Below are positions 53,149 through 62,053 of a stretch of DNA of 64,000 nucleotides, piece after piece (the stretch's first letter is position 1; every line of letters begins with the position of its first letter). The notes under the pieces were generated by a model, which saw nothing but the letters and a program-made list of their open reading frames with translations, had not been told where the DNA came from and made no database searches. Source of the DNA: Bacteroidales bacterium (lineage in GTDB: Bacteria > Bacteroidota > Bacteroidia > Bacteroidales > P3). Position numbers and translations under genes: made by a program. The DNA lies in NCBI GenBank assembly GCA_017545365.1, contig JAFWOP010000048.1, forward strand, positions 1 to 64,000. The letters run 5' to 3'.

Positions 53149-54708
53149 ATGAAGATCATAAAAATCTCGTTACTAATGATTGCTTCCGCCCTGCTGCTGG
53201 CAGCATGCGGTAGCAAGGAGCAGTCCGCTGTCACAGGTTGGAATCTGAACGATACAGAGTGGGGCGGTTTTGACCGTTCTGAATACTCTGAGCAGATTAC
53301 CGGACCCGGCTTGGTGTTTATCGAAGGTGGTTCGTTCCAGATGGGACGCGTCGCCGACGAGTCTCGCTTTTCGTGGAACAACCTGGTCCACACCGTCAGC
53401 GTTTCTTCTTTCTATATGGATGAAACGGAAGTGTCCAATTTCTCCTACAGAGAGTTTGTCTATTGGATGAACCGCGCCTATGGTGAGGAATATCCCGAAT
53501 TGGTCAAACAGATTTATCCTGATACCACCGTGTGGCGTTCCCGCCTCTCCTGGGTGGAGAACTTCGTGGAGAACTATTTCCAGTGCGCCATGTTCAACGA
53601 CTATCCCGTCGTGGGCGTGACCTGGGAGCAGGCTCAGCAGTTCTGCAAATGGCGTACCGACCGTGTCAACGAGAAAATCCTTGTTGATGCAGGCATCATC
53701 GAGCTCGCACAGTCCGAGCTTACCGGCTCCGAAGCTTTCCAGACCGATGTTTATCTGGCCGGCCTCTACAAGGGCGAAGGACAGGGCGTGCCCAATCTCG
53801 ACCCCGCTGCCGGTGGTGAGAACCGTAACGTCCGCCGTTCCGACGGTATCCTCCTGCCCAACTACCGCCTCCCGACCGAGGCCGAGTGGGAGTTCGCTGC
53901 CCTCGGTATGATTGGCAACACCTACGACGAGCGTGTCGTCGAGCATAAGACCTACCCCTGGGCCGGTCAGAGCCTCCGTTCCGCCAATAAGAAATACTAC
54001 GGCCAGTTCCTTGCCAACTTCAAACGCAGCCGTGGCGACGCCATGGGTGTGGCTGGCAACCTCAACGACGGTTGGGAGTATACCGCCCCCGTCATGTGGT
54101 ACTTCCCCAACGACTACGGTCTCTATCACATGGCCGGCAACGTAGCCGAATGGTGTGGTGACGTCTATCGTAAAGACGCCAACCCCGTCGGTGCCGACGA
54201 CCAGAACCCCTTCCGTGGTAACGTCTATCAGTATGTGGCAATGAGCGAGGACGGCGAAGAAGCAGCCATCGACGAGGCTACTGGCAACCTCATCTATCAG
54301 AATGTCCCCGATGACATGAACCGCCGCAACTACCGTCAGGCCGACAACATCAACTATCTTGATGGTGACTGGAATTCCAGCATCTATGACTTTGAGAGCA
54401 AAGAGGCTACCTCTGCCTCTGGCTGGCTGAGAGAGACCGACGAAGACGAGGATTACGCCGAAGAGGGTGGTGTGGTTCGTTCTCATGACGAGCAGACCAA
54501 CCAGATGTACCACCGCTCCGACAGCACCGACAAGGCCAACATCACTTCGATGATCAACAACCGCGTCCGTGTCGTCAAGGGCGGCTCCTGGAGAGACCGC
54601 GCCTACTGGATGCAGTGCGGCACCCGCCGTTACTACGACCAAGACCGCAGCACCTCCTGGATTGGCTTCCGCTGCGCTATGGACCGCATGGGTTCCCGTA
54701 CCATGTAA
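53149..54708 (+). CDS. GldJ/PorK-like T9SS lipoprotein with SUMF1 (FGE-sulfatase) fold
   Basis: A 519-residue lipoprotein (lipobox Cys20, LLLAAC). The formylglycine-generating-enzyme-like fold is shown by GLVFIEGGSFQMG, SFYMDETEVSNFSYREFV, GVTWEQAQQFCKWR, LPTEAEWEFAA, YHMAGNVAEWCGDV, and the end VKGGSWRDRA followed by GFRC. GldK/PorK and GldJ share this fold without enzyme activity; PorK forms the periplasmic ring with PorN. The opening TGWNLNDTEWGGFD resembles GldJ more than PorK, as I recall it. The gene ends the porP operon. Confidence 0.85.
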   Translation: MKIIKISLLMIASALLLAACGSKEQSAVTGWNLNDTEWGGFDRSEYSEQITGPGLVFIEGGSFQMGRVADESRFSWNNLVHTVSVSSFYMDETEVSNFSYREFVYWMNRAYGEEYPELVKQIYPDTTVWRSRLSWVENFVENYFQCAMFNDYPVVGVTWEQAQQFCKWRTDRVNEKILVDAGIIELAQSELTGSEAFQTDVYLAGLYKGEGQGVPNLDPAAGGENRNVRRSDGILLPNYRLPTEAEWEFAALGMIGNTYDERVVEHKTYPWAGQSLRSANKKYYGQFLANFKRSRGDAMGVAGNLNDGWEYTAPVMWYFPNDYGLYHMAGNVAEWCGDVYRKDANPVGADDQNPFRGNVYQYVAMSEDGEEAAIDEATGNLIYQNVPDDMNRRNYRQADNINYLDGDWNSSIYDFESKEATSASGWLRETDEDEDYAEEGGVVRSHDEQTNQMYHRSDSTDKANITSMINNRVRVVKGGSWRDRAYWMQCGTRRYYDQDRSTSWIGFRCAMDRMGSRTM

Positions 54709-54726
54709 GCAAACAAATAAACTCAT

Positions 54727-54764
54727 AAAAGGGATGTGGTCTGGAATAGGCCACATCCCTTTTT
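54727..54764 (+). terminator. Strong terminator of the porP operon
   Basis: AAAAGGGATGTGG (54727-54739) pairs with CCACATCCCTTTT (54751-54763), followed by further T residues. It closes the porP/lipoprotein operon, so no further T9SS genes are cotranscribed. Confidence 0.9.
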
Positions 54765-54964
54765 TATCTCTGACCAATACCGCTCATGCAATCAACGCCT
54801 TGACTCTTTCTTCCCCCACTATTTCCCACATCCCCAACCTCTAATTAGTCGACTATCAAAAAAAGTAAAATAGGTTATCATCATGTATTTCTCACGATAG
54901 TGTTGTCTCAATAAACTCATCTCCTATAAGAATAGCCATACCCTCAGATGAGAAGTGGCAACAG

Positions 54965-55112
54965 GAAAACTCGACCATTGGAGGCTGTGAACGGCTCGTT
55001 TAAAAAGATTGTCATAGTCAAGGATGTCGTCCTCCTTCGCCGCACCGACCGTGGCATCAACACCCTCGGCCTCCGCCAGTTTCTCCTTGACGAGAGCAGC
55101 CTTAACCTTTAG
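54965..55112 (+). pseudogene. C-terminal remnant of an AAA_14/DUF4143-type ATPase
   Basis: The frame ending in TAG at 55110 reads FKKIVIVKDVVLLRRTDRGI, then NTLGLRQFLLDESSLNL. This is the typical last strand-helix of the DUF4143 ATP-binding proteins common in Bacteroidota. No start or ATPase domain is left; upstream sequence down to the terminator at 54764 shows nothing readable. A perfect terminator hairpin follows, as expected for the end of a former gene. Confidence 0.5.
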
Positions 55113-55135
55113 TCCCTATGGATTATCCATAAATA

Positions 55136-55170
55136 AAAGGACGCTGCAAGCAACCCTCGCAGCGTCCTTT
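55136..55170. terminator. Bidirectional terminator
   Basis: AAAGGACGCTGC (55136-55147) pairs exactly with GCAGCGTCCTTT (55159-55170), 20 bp beyond the stop of the DUF285 gene on the minus strand. Confidence 0.85.
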
Positions 55171-55190
55171 CCTTTAAGACAACAATGTGT

Positions 55191-57383
55191 CTATTTCGAC
55201 GAAGTGGGTCTCACCCAAGTAAATGTCACCCCACTAGTGGGCAGGCCTGTAATATAATAATAAAAATGCTCATGCACATTTGATGGGTCATATTCGGGAT
55301 CCACTTCTTTGATGGCTGTTTCTACAGACGACGGGCATGTAATAGTACAGTATCCTGAATAAACAGAAATGTCTGCACACATGTGCTCTTTGGATGATAT
55401 ATCGCTCATATCGAAGTTCGACAAGTCAAGGTTTGTCAAGTTGTAGCACCCCTCAAACACGCCCGCCATATTCGTCACATTCGAGGTGTTGAAATTGGTA
55501 AGGTTTAGGGTATGCAATCCGCTACATCCAAGAAACATACTCCCCATATTCATCACATTCGAGGTGTTAAAGTTGGTAACATCAAGGGCTTGCAATCCAC
55601 TACACCAAGCAAACATACCATTCATCACTATTACACTATCGGTATTAAAATGAGTGACATCAAGGCTTGTCAAGCCACTACACGAACTAAATAAATGATC
55701 CATATTTTTTACCCTCGCAGTGTTGAAGTTAGAGATGTTAAGACTTGTCAATCCGCTACAATCTCCAAACATAGTTTCCATTGTCGTCACATTCTCCGTA
55801 TTAAAATGAGAGACATCAAGGCTTGTCAGGCCACTACACCTATAAAACATCCATCGCATACATGTAACATTTTCCGTATTGAAATTGGAGACATCAAGAC
55901 ACGTCAACTCTCCGCAATCAAAAAACATTTCTCCCATATCCGTCACACTAGAGGTATTAAAGTAGGAGACATCTAGATTTTTCAATCCTCTGCATGCCGC
56001 AAACATGCTGTTCATATTTGTTACATTCGAGGTGTTGAAATGTGATACATCAAGACTTGCCAACTCGCTGCATTCCCAAAACATCCTATACATATTTGTC
56101 ACACTTGATGTGTTAAAATTGGATACATCAAGGCTTCTCAAACTGCAGCATCCTGCAAACATTTCACACATATTTGTCACATTCGAAGTGACGAAATGGG
56201 ATACATCAAGGCTTGTCAAATAGTGGCGATCTCGAAACATATAAGACATATCCGTCGCATTTGAAGTATTGAAACCCTCACCAAAATCTATTGTCTCTAG
56301 ACGAGGAAGATTACCATCGTTCCAATGCGGGGAAAACATCCAACCGCAATATGGATTCGCATTCATCATCCTTGCAGCGGTGGAAATACGCCACGTTGTG
56401 CCGTCCGAATCCAAATTGCCATAGATGGGTACGGGAGAATTCGTGGTGGAAAGCAGTGTGCCAGAAGTGACAGACGGGTTGTTGTACTCAAACACTATCG
56501 CCGTGGCGTTGTTGGGAATAGCATCCCTAAAGTTGAGTCCGCTCACCAACTCGGCGGCGGTGATTTGGGTCAGTTGGTTGACGTTCAGCGTGACGGTGGT
56601 GATGCAGTTGCGCCAGAGGGAGACGTTATGCTTGGTCGTCTCGAAATAATGGTCGTCCGTCGTGTAGACGGTGAAGGTCACATTGTCACGCGCGAAGGCA
56701 GGCACCACGATGTCGAACGTCTTCGAGCCGCGTGCCGGCACCGTCACGGGGCAGTCGGTCGTGAAGCCCAGGCAGGCGGCATGGCGCGCCGTGCCTGACA
56801 TGGTGATGTGGTTGGTCGAGTCGCCGCTGACCGTGGCGGTGCCCTCGCCGCTGAGCCGGGCGTTTTCAGCCTCCAGCACAAGGTGCCTTAGCGGCAGTGG
56901 CTGGTTCAGCGCGTTGCTCACCGTCACGCGCACGATGGAGCAGAGGTTGTAGAACCTCAGCGTGCTGCCATTGGTGAGGTAGGCCCCCATCGGCACGTCC
57001 ACCTGCTGGTGGTTGCCCACCAACTCGTAACGCTGCACCGACGGCAGGGTGATAGGAAAGCTGCTGTTGTTGCTGATGTCGGTGTTCGGCGTCACAATGC
57101 TGGCTGGGAATATGGCGCGGTAGTTGCTGCTTGTCGTCACGCCCTCGATACGCGCAGAGGAACCCGAAGCCGCCACGATGGGATAGGCCGCATCGTTGAT
57201 ATAGACCATGTCGCCGTTGTGCCAACAGGGAGTGTAGCCGTCGATGTAGGCCTTCGCGCCACCGATAGCCTCTTCAATCTGCGCACCCAGCGTAACCGTC
57301 GCCGGCTCTTCTTTCTGGCAGCCGACCGCCAGCATGGCCATTGCCGCCATGACAAAGGATAGGATAAAATGTTGTTTCTTCAT
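55191..57383 (-). CDS. Surface lipoprotein with fimbrillin-like domain and DUF285 repeats
   Basis: A 730-residue lipoprotein (lipobox Cys22, MLAVGC) that probably sits on the outer membrane. Residues about 25-270 resemble the Mfa/fimbrillin-like N-terminal fold of Bacteroidales lipoproteins (AYIDGYTPCWHNGDMVYIND, SIVRVTVSNA, TTVTLNVNQL). Then come eleven 25-residue DUF285 (BspA-type LRR) repeats of the form SLDVSHFNTSNVTNMxxMFxxC, at about 375-650. There is no CTD, unlike the LRR protein at 1-3206. The repeats should form a solenoid for binding. It probably shares a transcript with the small WDD-repeat protein upstream (46-bp gap). Confidence 0.88.
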   Translation of the reverse strand: MKKQHFILSFVMAAMAMLAVGCQKEEPATVTLGAQIEEAIGGAKAYIDGYTPCWHNGDMVYINDAAYPIVAASGSSARIEGVTTSSNYRAIFPASIVTPNTDISNNSSFPITLPSVQRYELVGNHQQVDVPMGAYLTNGSTLRFYNLCSIVRVTVSNALNQPLPLRHLVLEAENARLSGEGTATVSGDSTNHITMSGTARHAACLGFTTDCPVTVPARGSKTFDIVVPAFARDNVTFTVYTTDDHYFETTKHNVSLWRNCITTVTLNVNQLTQITAAELVSGLNFRDAIPNNATAIVFEYNNPSVTSGTLLSTTNSPVPIYGNLDSDGTTWRISTAARMMNANPYCGWMFSPHWNDGNLPRLETIDFGEGFNTSNATDMSYMFRDRHYLTSLDVSHFVTSNVTNMCEMFAGCCSLRSLDVSNFNTSSVTNMYRMFWECSELASLDVSHFNTSNVTNMNSMFAACRGLKNLDVSYFNTSSVTDMGEMFFDCGELTCLDVSNFNTENVTCMRWMFYRCSGLTSLDVSHFNTENVTTMETMFGDCSGLTSLNISNFNTARVKNMDHLFSSCSGLTSLDVTHFNTDSVIVMNGMFAWCSGLQALDVTNFNTSNVMNMGSMFLGCSGLHTLNLTNFNTSNVTNMAGVFEGCYNLTNLDLSNFDMSDISSKEHMCADISVYSGYCTITCPSSVETAIKEVDPEYDPSNVHEHFYYYITGLPTSGVTFTWVRPTSSK

Positions 57384-57429
57384 AATTGTGTAATTTTCAC
57401 TGTGTAGTTCTTAATTCTAACCTCTTATT

Positions 57430-57672
57430 TCAATCGTCCCAACTGCGGGAGCCGAAAGTAGAATTGGACGAGGACGAGGAGCCGTCCGACCAGTCCCGAC
57501 TGCCGAAAACATTGGTGGAAGAGGACGACGAGGGGTCGTCCCAAGAGCCGCTGCCAAAGGTGCTGAGCGGTGGCACGGCAAGCGTTTGCGACGCGGCCTG
57601 CCCCACCTCTACCTTGAAGGTGACAGCCACCACCTTGGGCGGCTCATAACTGAGTTTGTTTTTTTTGTCCAT
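57430..57672 (-). CDS. Small WDD-repeat protein upstream of the DUF285 lipoprotein
   Basis: An 80-residue protein without a signal peptide. I chose the ATG at 57672 (MDKKNKLSYEPPKVVAVTFK). The first half contains the pattern YEPPKV...VEVGQAAS, seen in many short Bacteroidales proteins of unknown role that lie next to surface lipoproteins (from memory). The second half is three copies of FGS-x2-WDD/SD joined by poly-Ser (DDPSSSSS, DGSSSSSNSTFGS). A longer frame to 57738 exists but runs into the leader hairpin. Function unknown. Confidence 0.65.
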   Translation of the reverse strand: MDKKNKLSYEPPKVVAVTFKVEVGQAASQTLAVPPLSTFGSGSWDDPSSSSSTNVFGSRDWSDGSSSSSNSTFGSRSWDD

Positions 57673-57727
57673 AGGCAATACCTGAAGTTTAAAAAACACT
57701 GCCCCAAGTCCCCAACAGGCAGCAAAT

Positions 57728-57766
57728 AAAAAAGGCATGAGACTTATGTGCTCATGTCCGTTTTTT
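57728..57766. terminator. Terminator-like hairpin in the leader of the WDD/DUF285 operon
   Basis: GGCATGAG (57734-57741) pairs with CTCATGTCC (57751-57759) with one bulged T, flanked by A6 before and T6 after, so it fits termination in both directions. It stands between the promoter at 57977 and the small gene at 57672, a position where it could attenuate the operon. Confidence 0.6.
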
Positions 57767-57976
57767 GCTAGGTATCGCCAAACACCTTGAAGGAACGGTT
57801 GAAGGAACTAATCTCACGCCTGATGATATGCCTCGGCATGAAAGCCTATAGCATACACAACAAGCGAAAGCATAAATGCCTCGTCCTCCTTCTTTGTTTT
57901 TGGCGAAATTCAGCAAAAAGGACAATCTTGCCATGCTTTTCTTGCAAAGTGCTTACTTCACTCTCGTAAGCGGGTG

Positions 57977-57984
57977 CAAAGATA
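57977..57984 (-). promoter_or_regulatory. -7 element of the WDD/DUF285 operon
   Basis: TATCTTTG on the minus strand, about 305 bp before the small-protein ATG. The long leader holds the hairpin at 57728-57766 and a short open frame (57752-57934) without a recognisable product. Confidence 0.55.
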
Positions 57985-58089
57985 CGAATAAAATATTGAT
58001 TTATACTTATTCGACCCTTAAAAAAGTGTCAATAATTTGATTGTTAATAAAATAAAGTATTCCCCGCGCACCAACCAGTAGACGTTGTT

Positions 58090-58556
58090 TTTCGGCATTG
58101 AGCCACAGCTGAGCCCAAAGCACCAGCTATATCTACTGGCCAATAAGATAGGCTGGGATGTCTTTGAAGGAGCTTTCAAAGGCTACTGCTACGCCGATAA
58201 CGGTCGTCCGAGCAAGCCTATCCGGCATATGGTGGGGTGCTGATACTGAAACATGTCCGTAATCGAAGATGCTTGCCGGAGGCAAAGGCTGTAGGGGGGG
58301 CAGAAACAGTTGGACACTACAGAGATAGCGATACCGGGCGTGCCAAAGGCGGATGTCTTCTACTACAAGAGACGGAAGAAACACAAGCTGTTCTGCAAAC
58401 GAGCTGGAATTGAATCCGTCATTGGGCACCTCAAGGCAGGCCACCGTATCTGCCGCAAATTCTATGCCGGAGTCTTCGGCACAACATCAACGTGTTGCTC
58501 GCAGCTGCGGGATTCAGCATCAAGAGGGCGATGAGGCTCTCTGTGCCCTCTTGAGA
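58090..58556 (+). pseudogene. Degraded IS5-like transposase remnant
   Basis: The N-terminal part reads IEPQLSPKHQLYLLANKIGW then YADNGRPSKPIRHMVGC, typical of the start of IS5-type transposases in Bacteroidota. After a deletion of the catalytic core (near 58240-58300) the C-terminal part reads FYYKRRKKHKLFCKRAGIE, SVIGHLKAGHRICRKFYAGV, and, after a frameshift, AAAGFSIKRAMR. Stops and frameshifts show that it is dead. No terminal inverted repeats were found by eye. It lies directly before a duplicated cargo-gene end. Confidence 0.8.
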
Positions 58557-58583
58557 AGGCTGTCTCTCCAGCCCCCATACAGC

Positions 58584-58994
58584 ATATATGAAGGTGACAC
58601 AGTGAAGCTGACTGCCGTTGCGAACGAAGGGTATGTGTTCTACAGGTGGGACGACGCGACCCGCCAGAACCCGCGCACCTTGGTGTCCACACAGGATGAG
58701 ACGTATGAGGTGTTCTTCAATCAAAGCCAGTCGATAAAAGAGTGCGACAATGCGGGAGTTGCCGTTACGATAATGCCCAATCTTGTGCGGGGGCAGGTGA
58801 CTCTACAGCTGCCGGAGGGTGTGCTCGGACAAGGCGAAGTGGTGCTGTGCTGCGAGTCGGGCAAGGACTTGAGCCGTCTGCAGACAGAGGCAGGCTCGTT
58901 GACACTCTCCATTCGAGACCTTGCTGCCGGAGCGTATTTTGTGACTTTCGTGACAGTCCAAGGCTCCTCCACACGGAAGCTTTTGGTGGAGTGA
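58584..58994 (+). pseudogene. Duplicated 3' end of a T9SS cargo gene
   Basis: From YEGDTVKLTAVANEGYVFYR to GSSTRKLLVE the frame is nearly identical to the last 136 residues of the protein encoded at 60488-61930, covering one InlB-B-like repeat and the CTD. It has no own start and joins the IS remnant at about 58556-58584. It carries several substitutions not in the intact gene (for example CCESGKD for RDESGKE), so it is drifting. Confidence 0.85.
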
Positions 58995-59066
58995 GGAAAA
59001 GTGCCAGGTGCGGCTGAAGTCTGACATCGTTTTTGTGCAGGAAATCGCAAGACTTTTGTAAAAATA

Positions 59067-59097
59067 TTTGTTGTTTTTAAAAAAAAATGTATATTTG
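59067..59097 (+). promoter_or_regulatory. Promoter of the 59114 gene
   Basis: TTTG (59067-59070), 19 bp, TATATTTG (59090-59097): a full match to the Bacteroidota consensus. It shows that ATG 59087, inside the -7 box, is not the start. Confidence 0.8.
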
Positions 59098-59113
59098 CAA
59101 AAAAATACGAGCC

Positions 59114-60427
59114 ATGAAACCAGTGTTTAGTAATCTAGTTAGAGTGTGTAGTCCAGAGAGATACGATGTTTTTAAAAGGCTTCTTCCCTTGTGGGCGAGT
59201 GTCCTGTTTCTGATGTCGTCCCTATCGGCGCAGTCCTCATGGGAAAGCCAGGTGGAGCGTTACGGTGGCAGCCACACCGGCAGGGGTCTGATAGTGCGCA
59301 CGGTATCGAACAATTCTGTCCTCATGTGCAGCAGGACTCTGCAATGGACGGGAACACACTCCTTTATGTGCAGGAGTCTGACAGGAGGTACAAACGGCTT
59401 CACATGCAATCTATCCTCCCTTCTTACCGACAGTACCAGTACCTTCGTTGTCAAGGATATGTATATCTTTAAGGATACGTGCTATTTCTGTGGGTACATT
59501 TCGGTCAAAGAATGTGAGCCATTTTATGATAACGAAGGGAATGTTGTTTATACGGGTTGGTATTCCCAAGGGGTGGTGGGTTTATTTGATCTCAGGGATT
59601 TGAATATGTCCACAGTAGCACTACAGCTGCTGCGGGTAGGGGAGGTGGACAGCCTGACGCATCTGGTGGTTCATCGGGACGACCCGACGAGTGGGCCGTT
59701 GATTATGGCGGTAGGGAGGAGTTCGATGTATTCTCCCACGTCGTGCGTGGTGGAGTTGCAGCCTTATTCAGGAATTGCAGCCGGCCCAAATATATGGACG
59801 AAACGTATAGTTCAGCCGACATGTGCTGATGAGGAGTACTTTACAGACATTATTCTGACGGACAGCTATGTGGAGGTGGTGTCCAAGCTGCCGTATTATG
59901 GAGGTGTAGAGGACCCCAACCACTATATTTTTCGTCTGCACGAGACCAAGCGTGACGGCTTTTATACAATGTCAGCCAGTCCGGGCATTCCGGCCAGCGT
60001 GGCCCAATATTCGGTACATGGGCCAGGAGGATTTATCGGGATGCATCAGGCGGACGAGCCAATAAGCCTATGCACGATGTATGATGACAGGTTCTGTGTA
60101 ACGTATGGGTCAGAGGTATATAACGGTATGGGAGGGCCGATAGTCCTACGGATGAACAGTTCTCTTACGATGGAGAAGGCTCTTTGGATGGAATACCATA
60201 GGCACTGCCATGTGAGGGATGTGGCCTATCTGAAAGACTTATTGTGTGTCGACACTTACGCTGATTTTTTTGAACTGTTTTCGGTAAGTCAACCCACTAT
60301 TATGGATTGTGGATGGGTAAAATTGAAAGATGGCACTGTCAATGGCCAGATATTTAATATACCAGTACAGGTCTATAACTCATATTCGGATTGCTTGGTG
60401 GATGAAAAACAATGGCAGGGAAGATGA
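59114..60427 (+). CDS. Secreted protein of unknown function
   Basis: A 437-residue protein from ATG 59114. An unusually long N-terminal region (MKPVFSNLVRVCSPERYDVF) precedes the hydrophobic signal segment LLPLWASVLFLMSSLSAQ. The mature part is beta-rich with several Cys and Tyr, and might form a propeller-like fold (repeating segments such as GLFDLRD, YIFRLHE), but I recognise no family. There is no CTD. The next gene, a CTD-bearing protein, starts 60 bp later, so they may be a pair. Confidence 0.72.
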   Translation: MKPVFSNLVRVCSPERYDVFKRLLPLWASVLFLMSSLSAQSSWESQVERYGGSHTGRGLIVRTVSNNSVLMCSRTLQWTGTHSFMCRSLTGGTNGFTCNLSSLLTDSTSTFVVKDMYIFKDTCYFCGYISVKECEPFYDNEGNVVYTGWYSQGVVGLFDLRDLNMSTVALQLLRVGEVDSLTHLVVHRDDPTSGPLIMAVGRSSMYSPTSCVVELQPYSGIAAGPNIWTKRIVQPTCADEEYFTDIILTDSYVEVVSKLPYYGGVEDPNHYIFRLHETKRDGFYTMSASPGIPASVAQYSVHGPGGFIGMHQADEPISLCTMYDDRFCVTYGSEVYNGMGGPIVLRMNSSLTMEKALWMEYHRHCHVRDVAYLKDLLCVDTYADFFELFSVSQPTIMDCGWVKLKDGTVNGQIFNIPVQVYNSYSDCLVDEKQWQGR

Positions 60428-60487
60428 GTTTGTTGGAAACATCTAAATTAGCCTATAGTAGCAGAAACAACCAAATTAGTTTGTATT

Positions 60488-61930
60488 ATGAAGAAGTTAT
60501 TATTGTTGTTAGTGTTGTCAATCACGGTTGAACAGGTTTGGGCTCAGACGTATGACACCGTAAATTGCCGTTCCAACGAGCTGTATTATTCAGAATGGTA
60601 TGACACGTGCTCATATTTTTTTGAACCGCCTTGCCACAATCTGAGCCGTAATGCATATTGCCTTTATACAAGGACATTGGAATCCGAAGCTAGTACATTC
60701 CAATTGTACAATTTTCTAGTGGTCCCGGACTATGTTTCGCGGCCGTTGAAGGTGAGGGGTCTGGCGGTAATGCATACATGGGATTACCAAATGTGTTTAT
60801 GGAATCGAAGTATCTTATGTCACGATACATCCCGTCTGCCCGAATATCTATATTTGTATCAGAAAGTGGGAGACTCATTGAGAAAACTGGCGGAGGTGCA
60901 GTGGGACACGGCGACACCACAAATTCTGAAGTTGCCACGCAACCACGACACAGCCACCTATGGTTTTGAGTACTGTTACCTGTACAAGGTCTATTTTGAC
61001 ACCTTTATCACTGTCGACTCGGTGTTCTATATTGGTGGTTCGTTCTTCAACAATTTGATTCCTGATTATCATGCCTATCTGCATCTCCCCACTTTCTATG
61101 TAGGGATGCAGTCTGTATGTAGTCCACGACCTCGTTATCACTCAGAAATACTGTATGGCTTAAATACAAGTGGGAAGGATCTTTGGACGTTTAACGGTGG
61201 TAATAATGACTTGTGGGGACCTTTTTTTGCCATTGCACCAGACACCAGCGTGCTGCTGGAGGTGCAGACGAGCGACAGCACGATGGGTCAGGTGGAGGGG
61301 AGCGGCTGGTGTCTCGACTCGTCGCTGATGACAATCCGAGCCATCCCCAGCTATCACCATCGGTTTACACATTGGAACGACGGGGACACCAGCAATCCGC
61401 GTACGGTGCTGGTGACTAAGGACACGGTGTTCACGGCCTATTTTCAGGAGTATGCCAAGTATAGTATTGATGCGGTGGTGAGACCCCAAGGGGCAGGGCG
61501 AGTTCAGGGGACAGGATTATATTATGAAGGAGATACGGCGGTGCTGAAAGCCGTTGCAAACGAAGGGTATGTGTTCTACAGGTGGAACGATGCGACCCGC
61601 GAGAACCCGCGCACCTTGGTGTCCACGCAGGATGTAACGTTTGTGGCGTTCTTCAACCAAAGACAATCGATAGAAGAGTGCGACAATGCGGGAGTTGCCT
61701 TTACGATAGTGCCCAATCCGGCGCGGGGGCAGGTGACGCTACAGCTGCCGGAGGGTGTGCTCGGGCAAGGCGAACTGGTGCTGCGCGACGAGTCGGGCAA
61801 GGAGTTGCGCCGTCTACAGACAGAGGGAGGCTCGTTGACACTCTCCATTCGAGACCTTGCTGCTGGGGCATATTTTGTGACTTTCGTGACAGCCCAAGGC
61901 TCCTCCACACGGAAGCTTCTGGTGGAGTGA
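60488..61930 (+). CDS. Secreted InlB-repeat protein with T9SS sorting domain
   Basis: A 480-residue T9SS cargo protein. Signal peptide MKKLLLLLVLSITVEQVWAQ; unknown N-terminal domain (about 21-250); two InlB-B-like (Listeria-Bacteroides) repeats at about 255-325 and 328-395 with the signatures FTHWNDGDTSNPRTV and FYRWNDATRENPRTL; a type A CTD (IVPNPARGQVTLQLPEG to STRKLLVE). Ligand unknown. Its 3' third is duplicated at 58584-58994 beside an IS remnant. Confidence 0.87.
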   Translation: MKKLLLLLVLSITVEQVWAQTYDTVNCRSNELYYSEWYDTCSYFFEPPCHNLSRNAYCLYTRTLESEASTFQLYNFLVVPDYVSRPLKVRGLAVMHTWDYQMCLWNRSILCHDTSRLPEYLYLYQKVGDSLRKLAEVQWDTATPQILKLPRNHDTATYGFEYCYLYKVYFDTFITVDSVFYIGGSFFNNLIPDYHAYLHLPTFYVGMQSVCSPRPRYHSEILYGLNTSGKDLWTFNGGNNDLWGPFFAIAPDTSVLLEVQTSDSTMGQVEGSGWCLDSSLMTIRAIPSYHHRFTHWNDGDTSNPRTVLVTKDTVFTAYFQEYAKYSIDAVVRPQGAGRVQGTGLYYEGDTAVLKAVANEGYVFYRWNDATRENPRTLVSTQDVTFVAFFNQRQSIEECDNAGVAFTIVPNPARGQVTLQLPEGVLGQGELVLRDESGKELRRLQTEGGSLTLSIRDLAAGAYFVTFVTAQGSSTRKLLVE

Positions 61931-62023
61931 TGAAAACTTCGACCGCAGCCGGAAGAACGGCTGATGATGTTTGCTGGTGGATACGAAACATATCTGCTTT
62001 CTGAATATATGGAATAATTTTCG

Positions 62024-62031
62024 TATCTTTG
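62024..62031 (+). promoter_or_regulatory. -7 element of the OstA-like gene
   Basis: TATCTTTG, 22 bp before the ATG at 62054. Confidence 0.65.
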
Positions 62032-62053
62032 CATTTTAATCACGTTCACAAGG

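Noticed and set aside
53173..54777. A 534-codon open frame antisense to the GldJ/PorK-like gene
   Set aside because: It mirrors a GC-rich coding region codon by codon and shows no family motif. The sense strand has a clear lipoprotein with conserved SUMF1 motifs.
55450..56260. Possible CRISPR-like array from 75-bp periodic repeats
   Set aside because: The period is exactly 25 codons and encodes DUF285 repeats in frame.
57752..57934. A 60-codon frame in the leader of the WDD/DUF285 operon as a leader peptide
   Set aside because: No conserved pattern, Cys/Arg-rich composition, and no ribosome-binding evidence. It is kept only as a remark.
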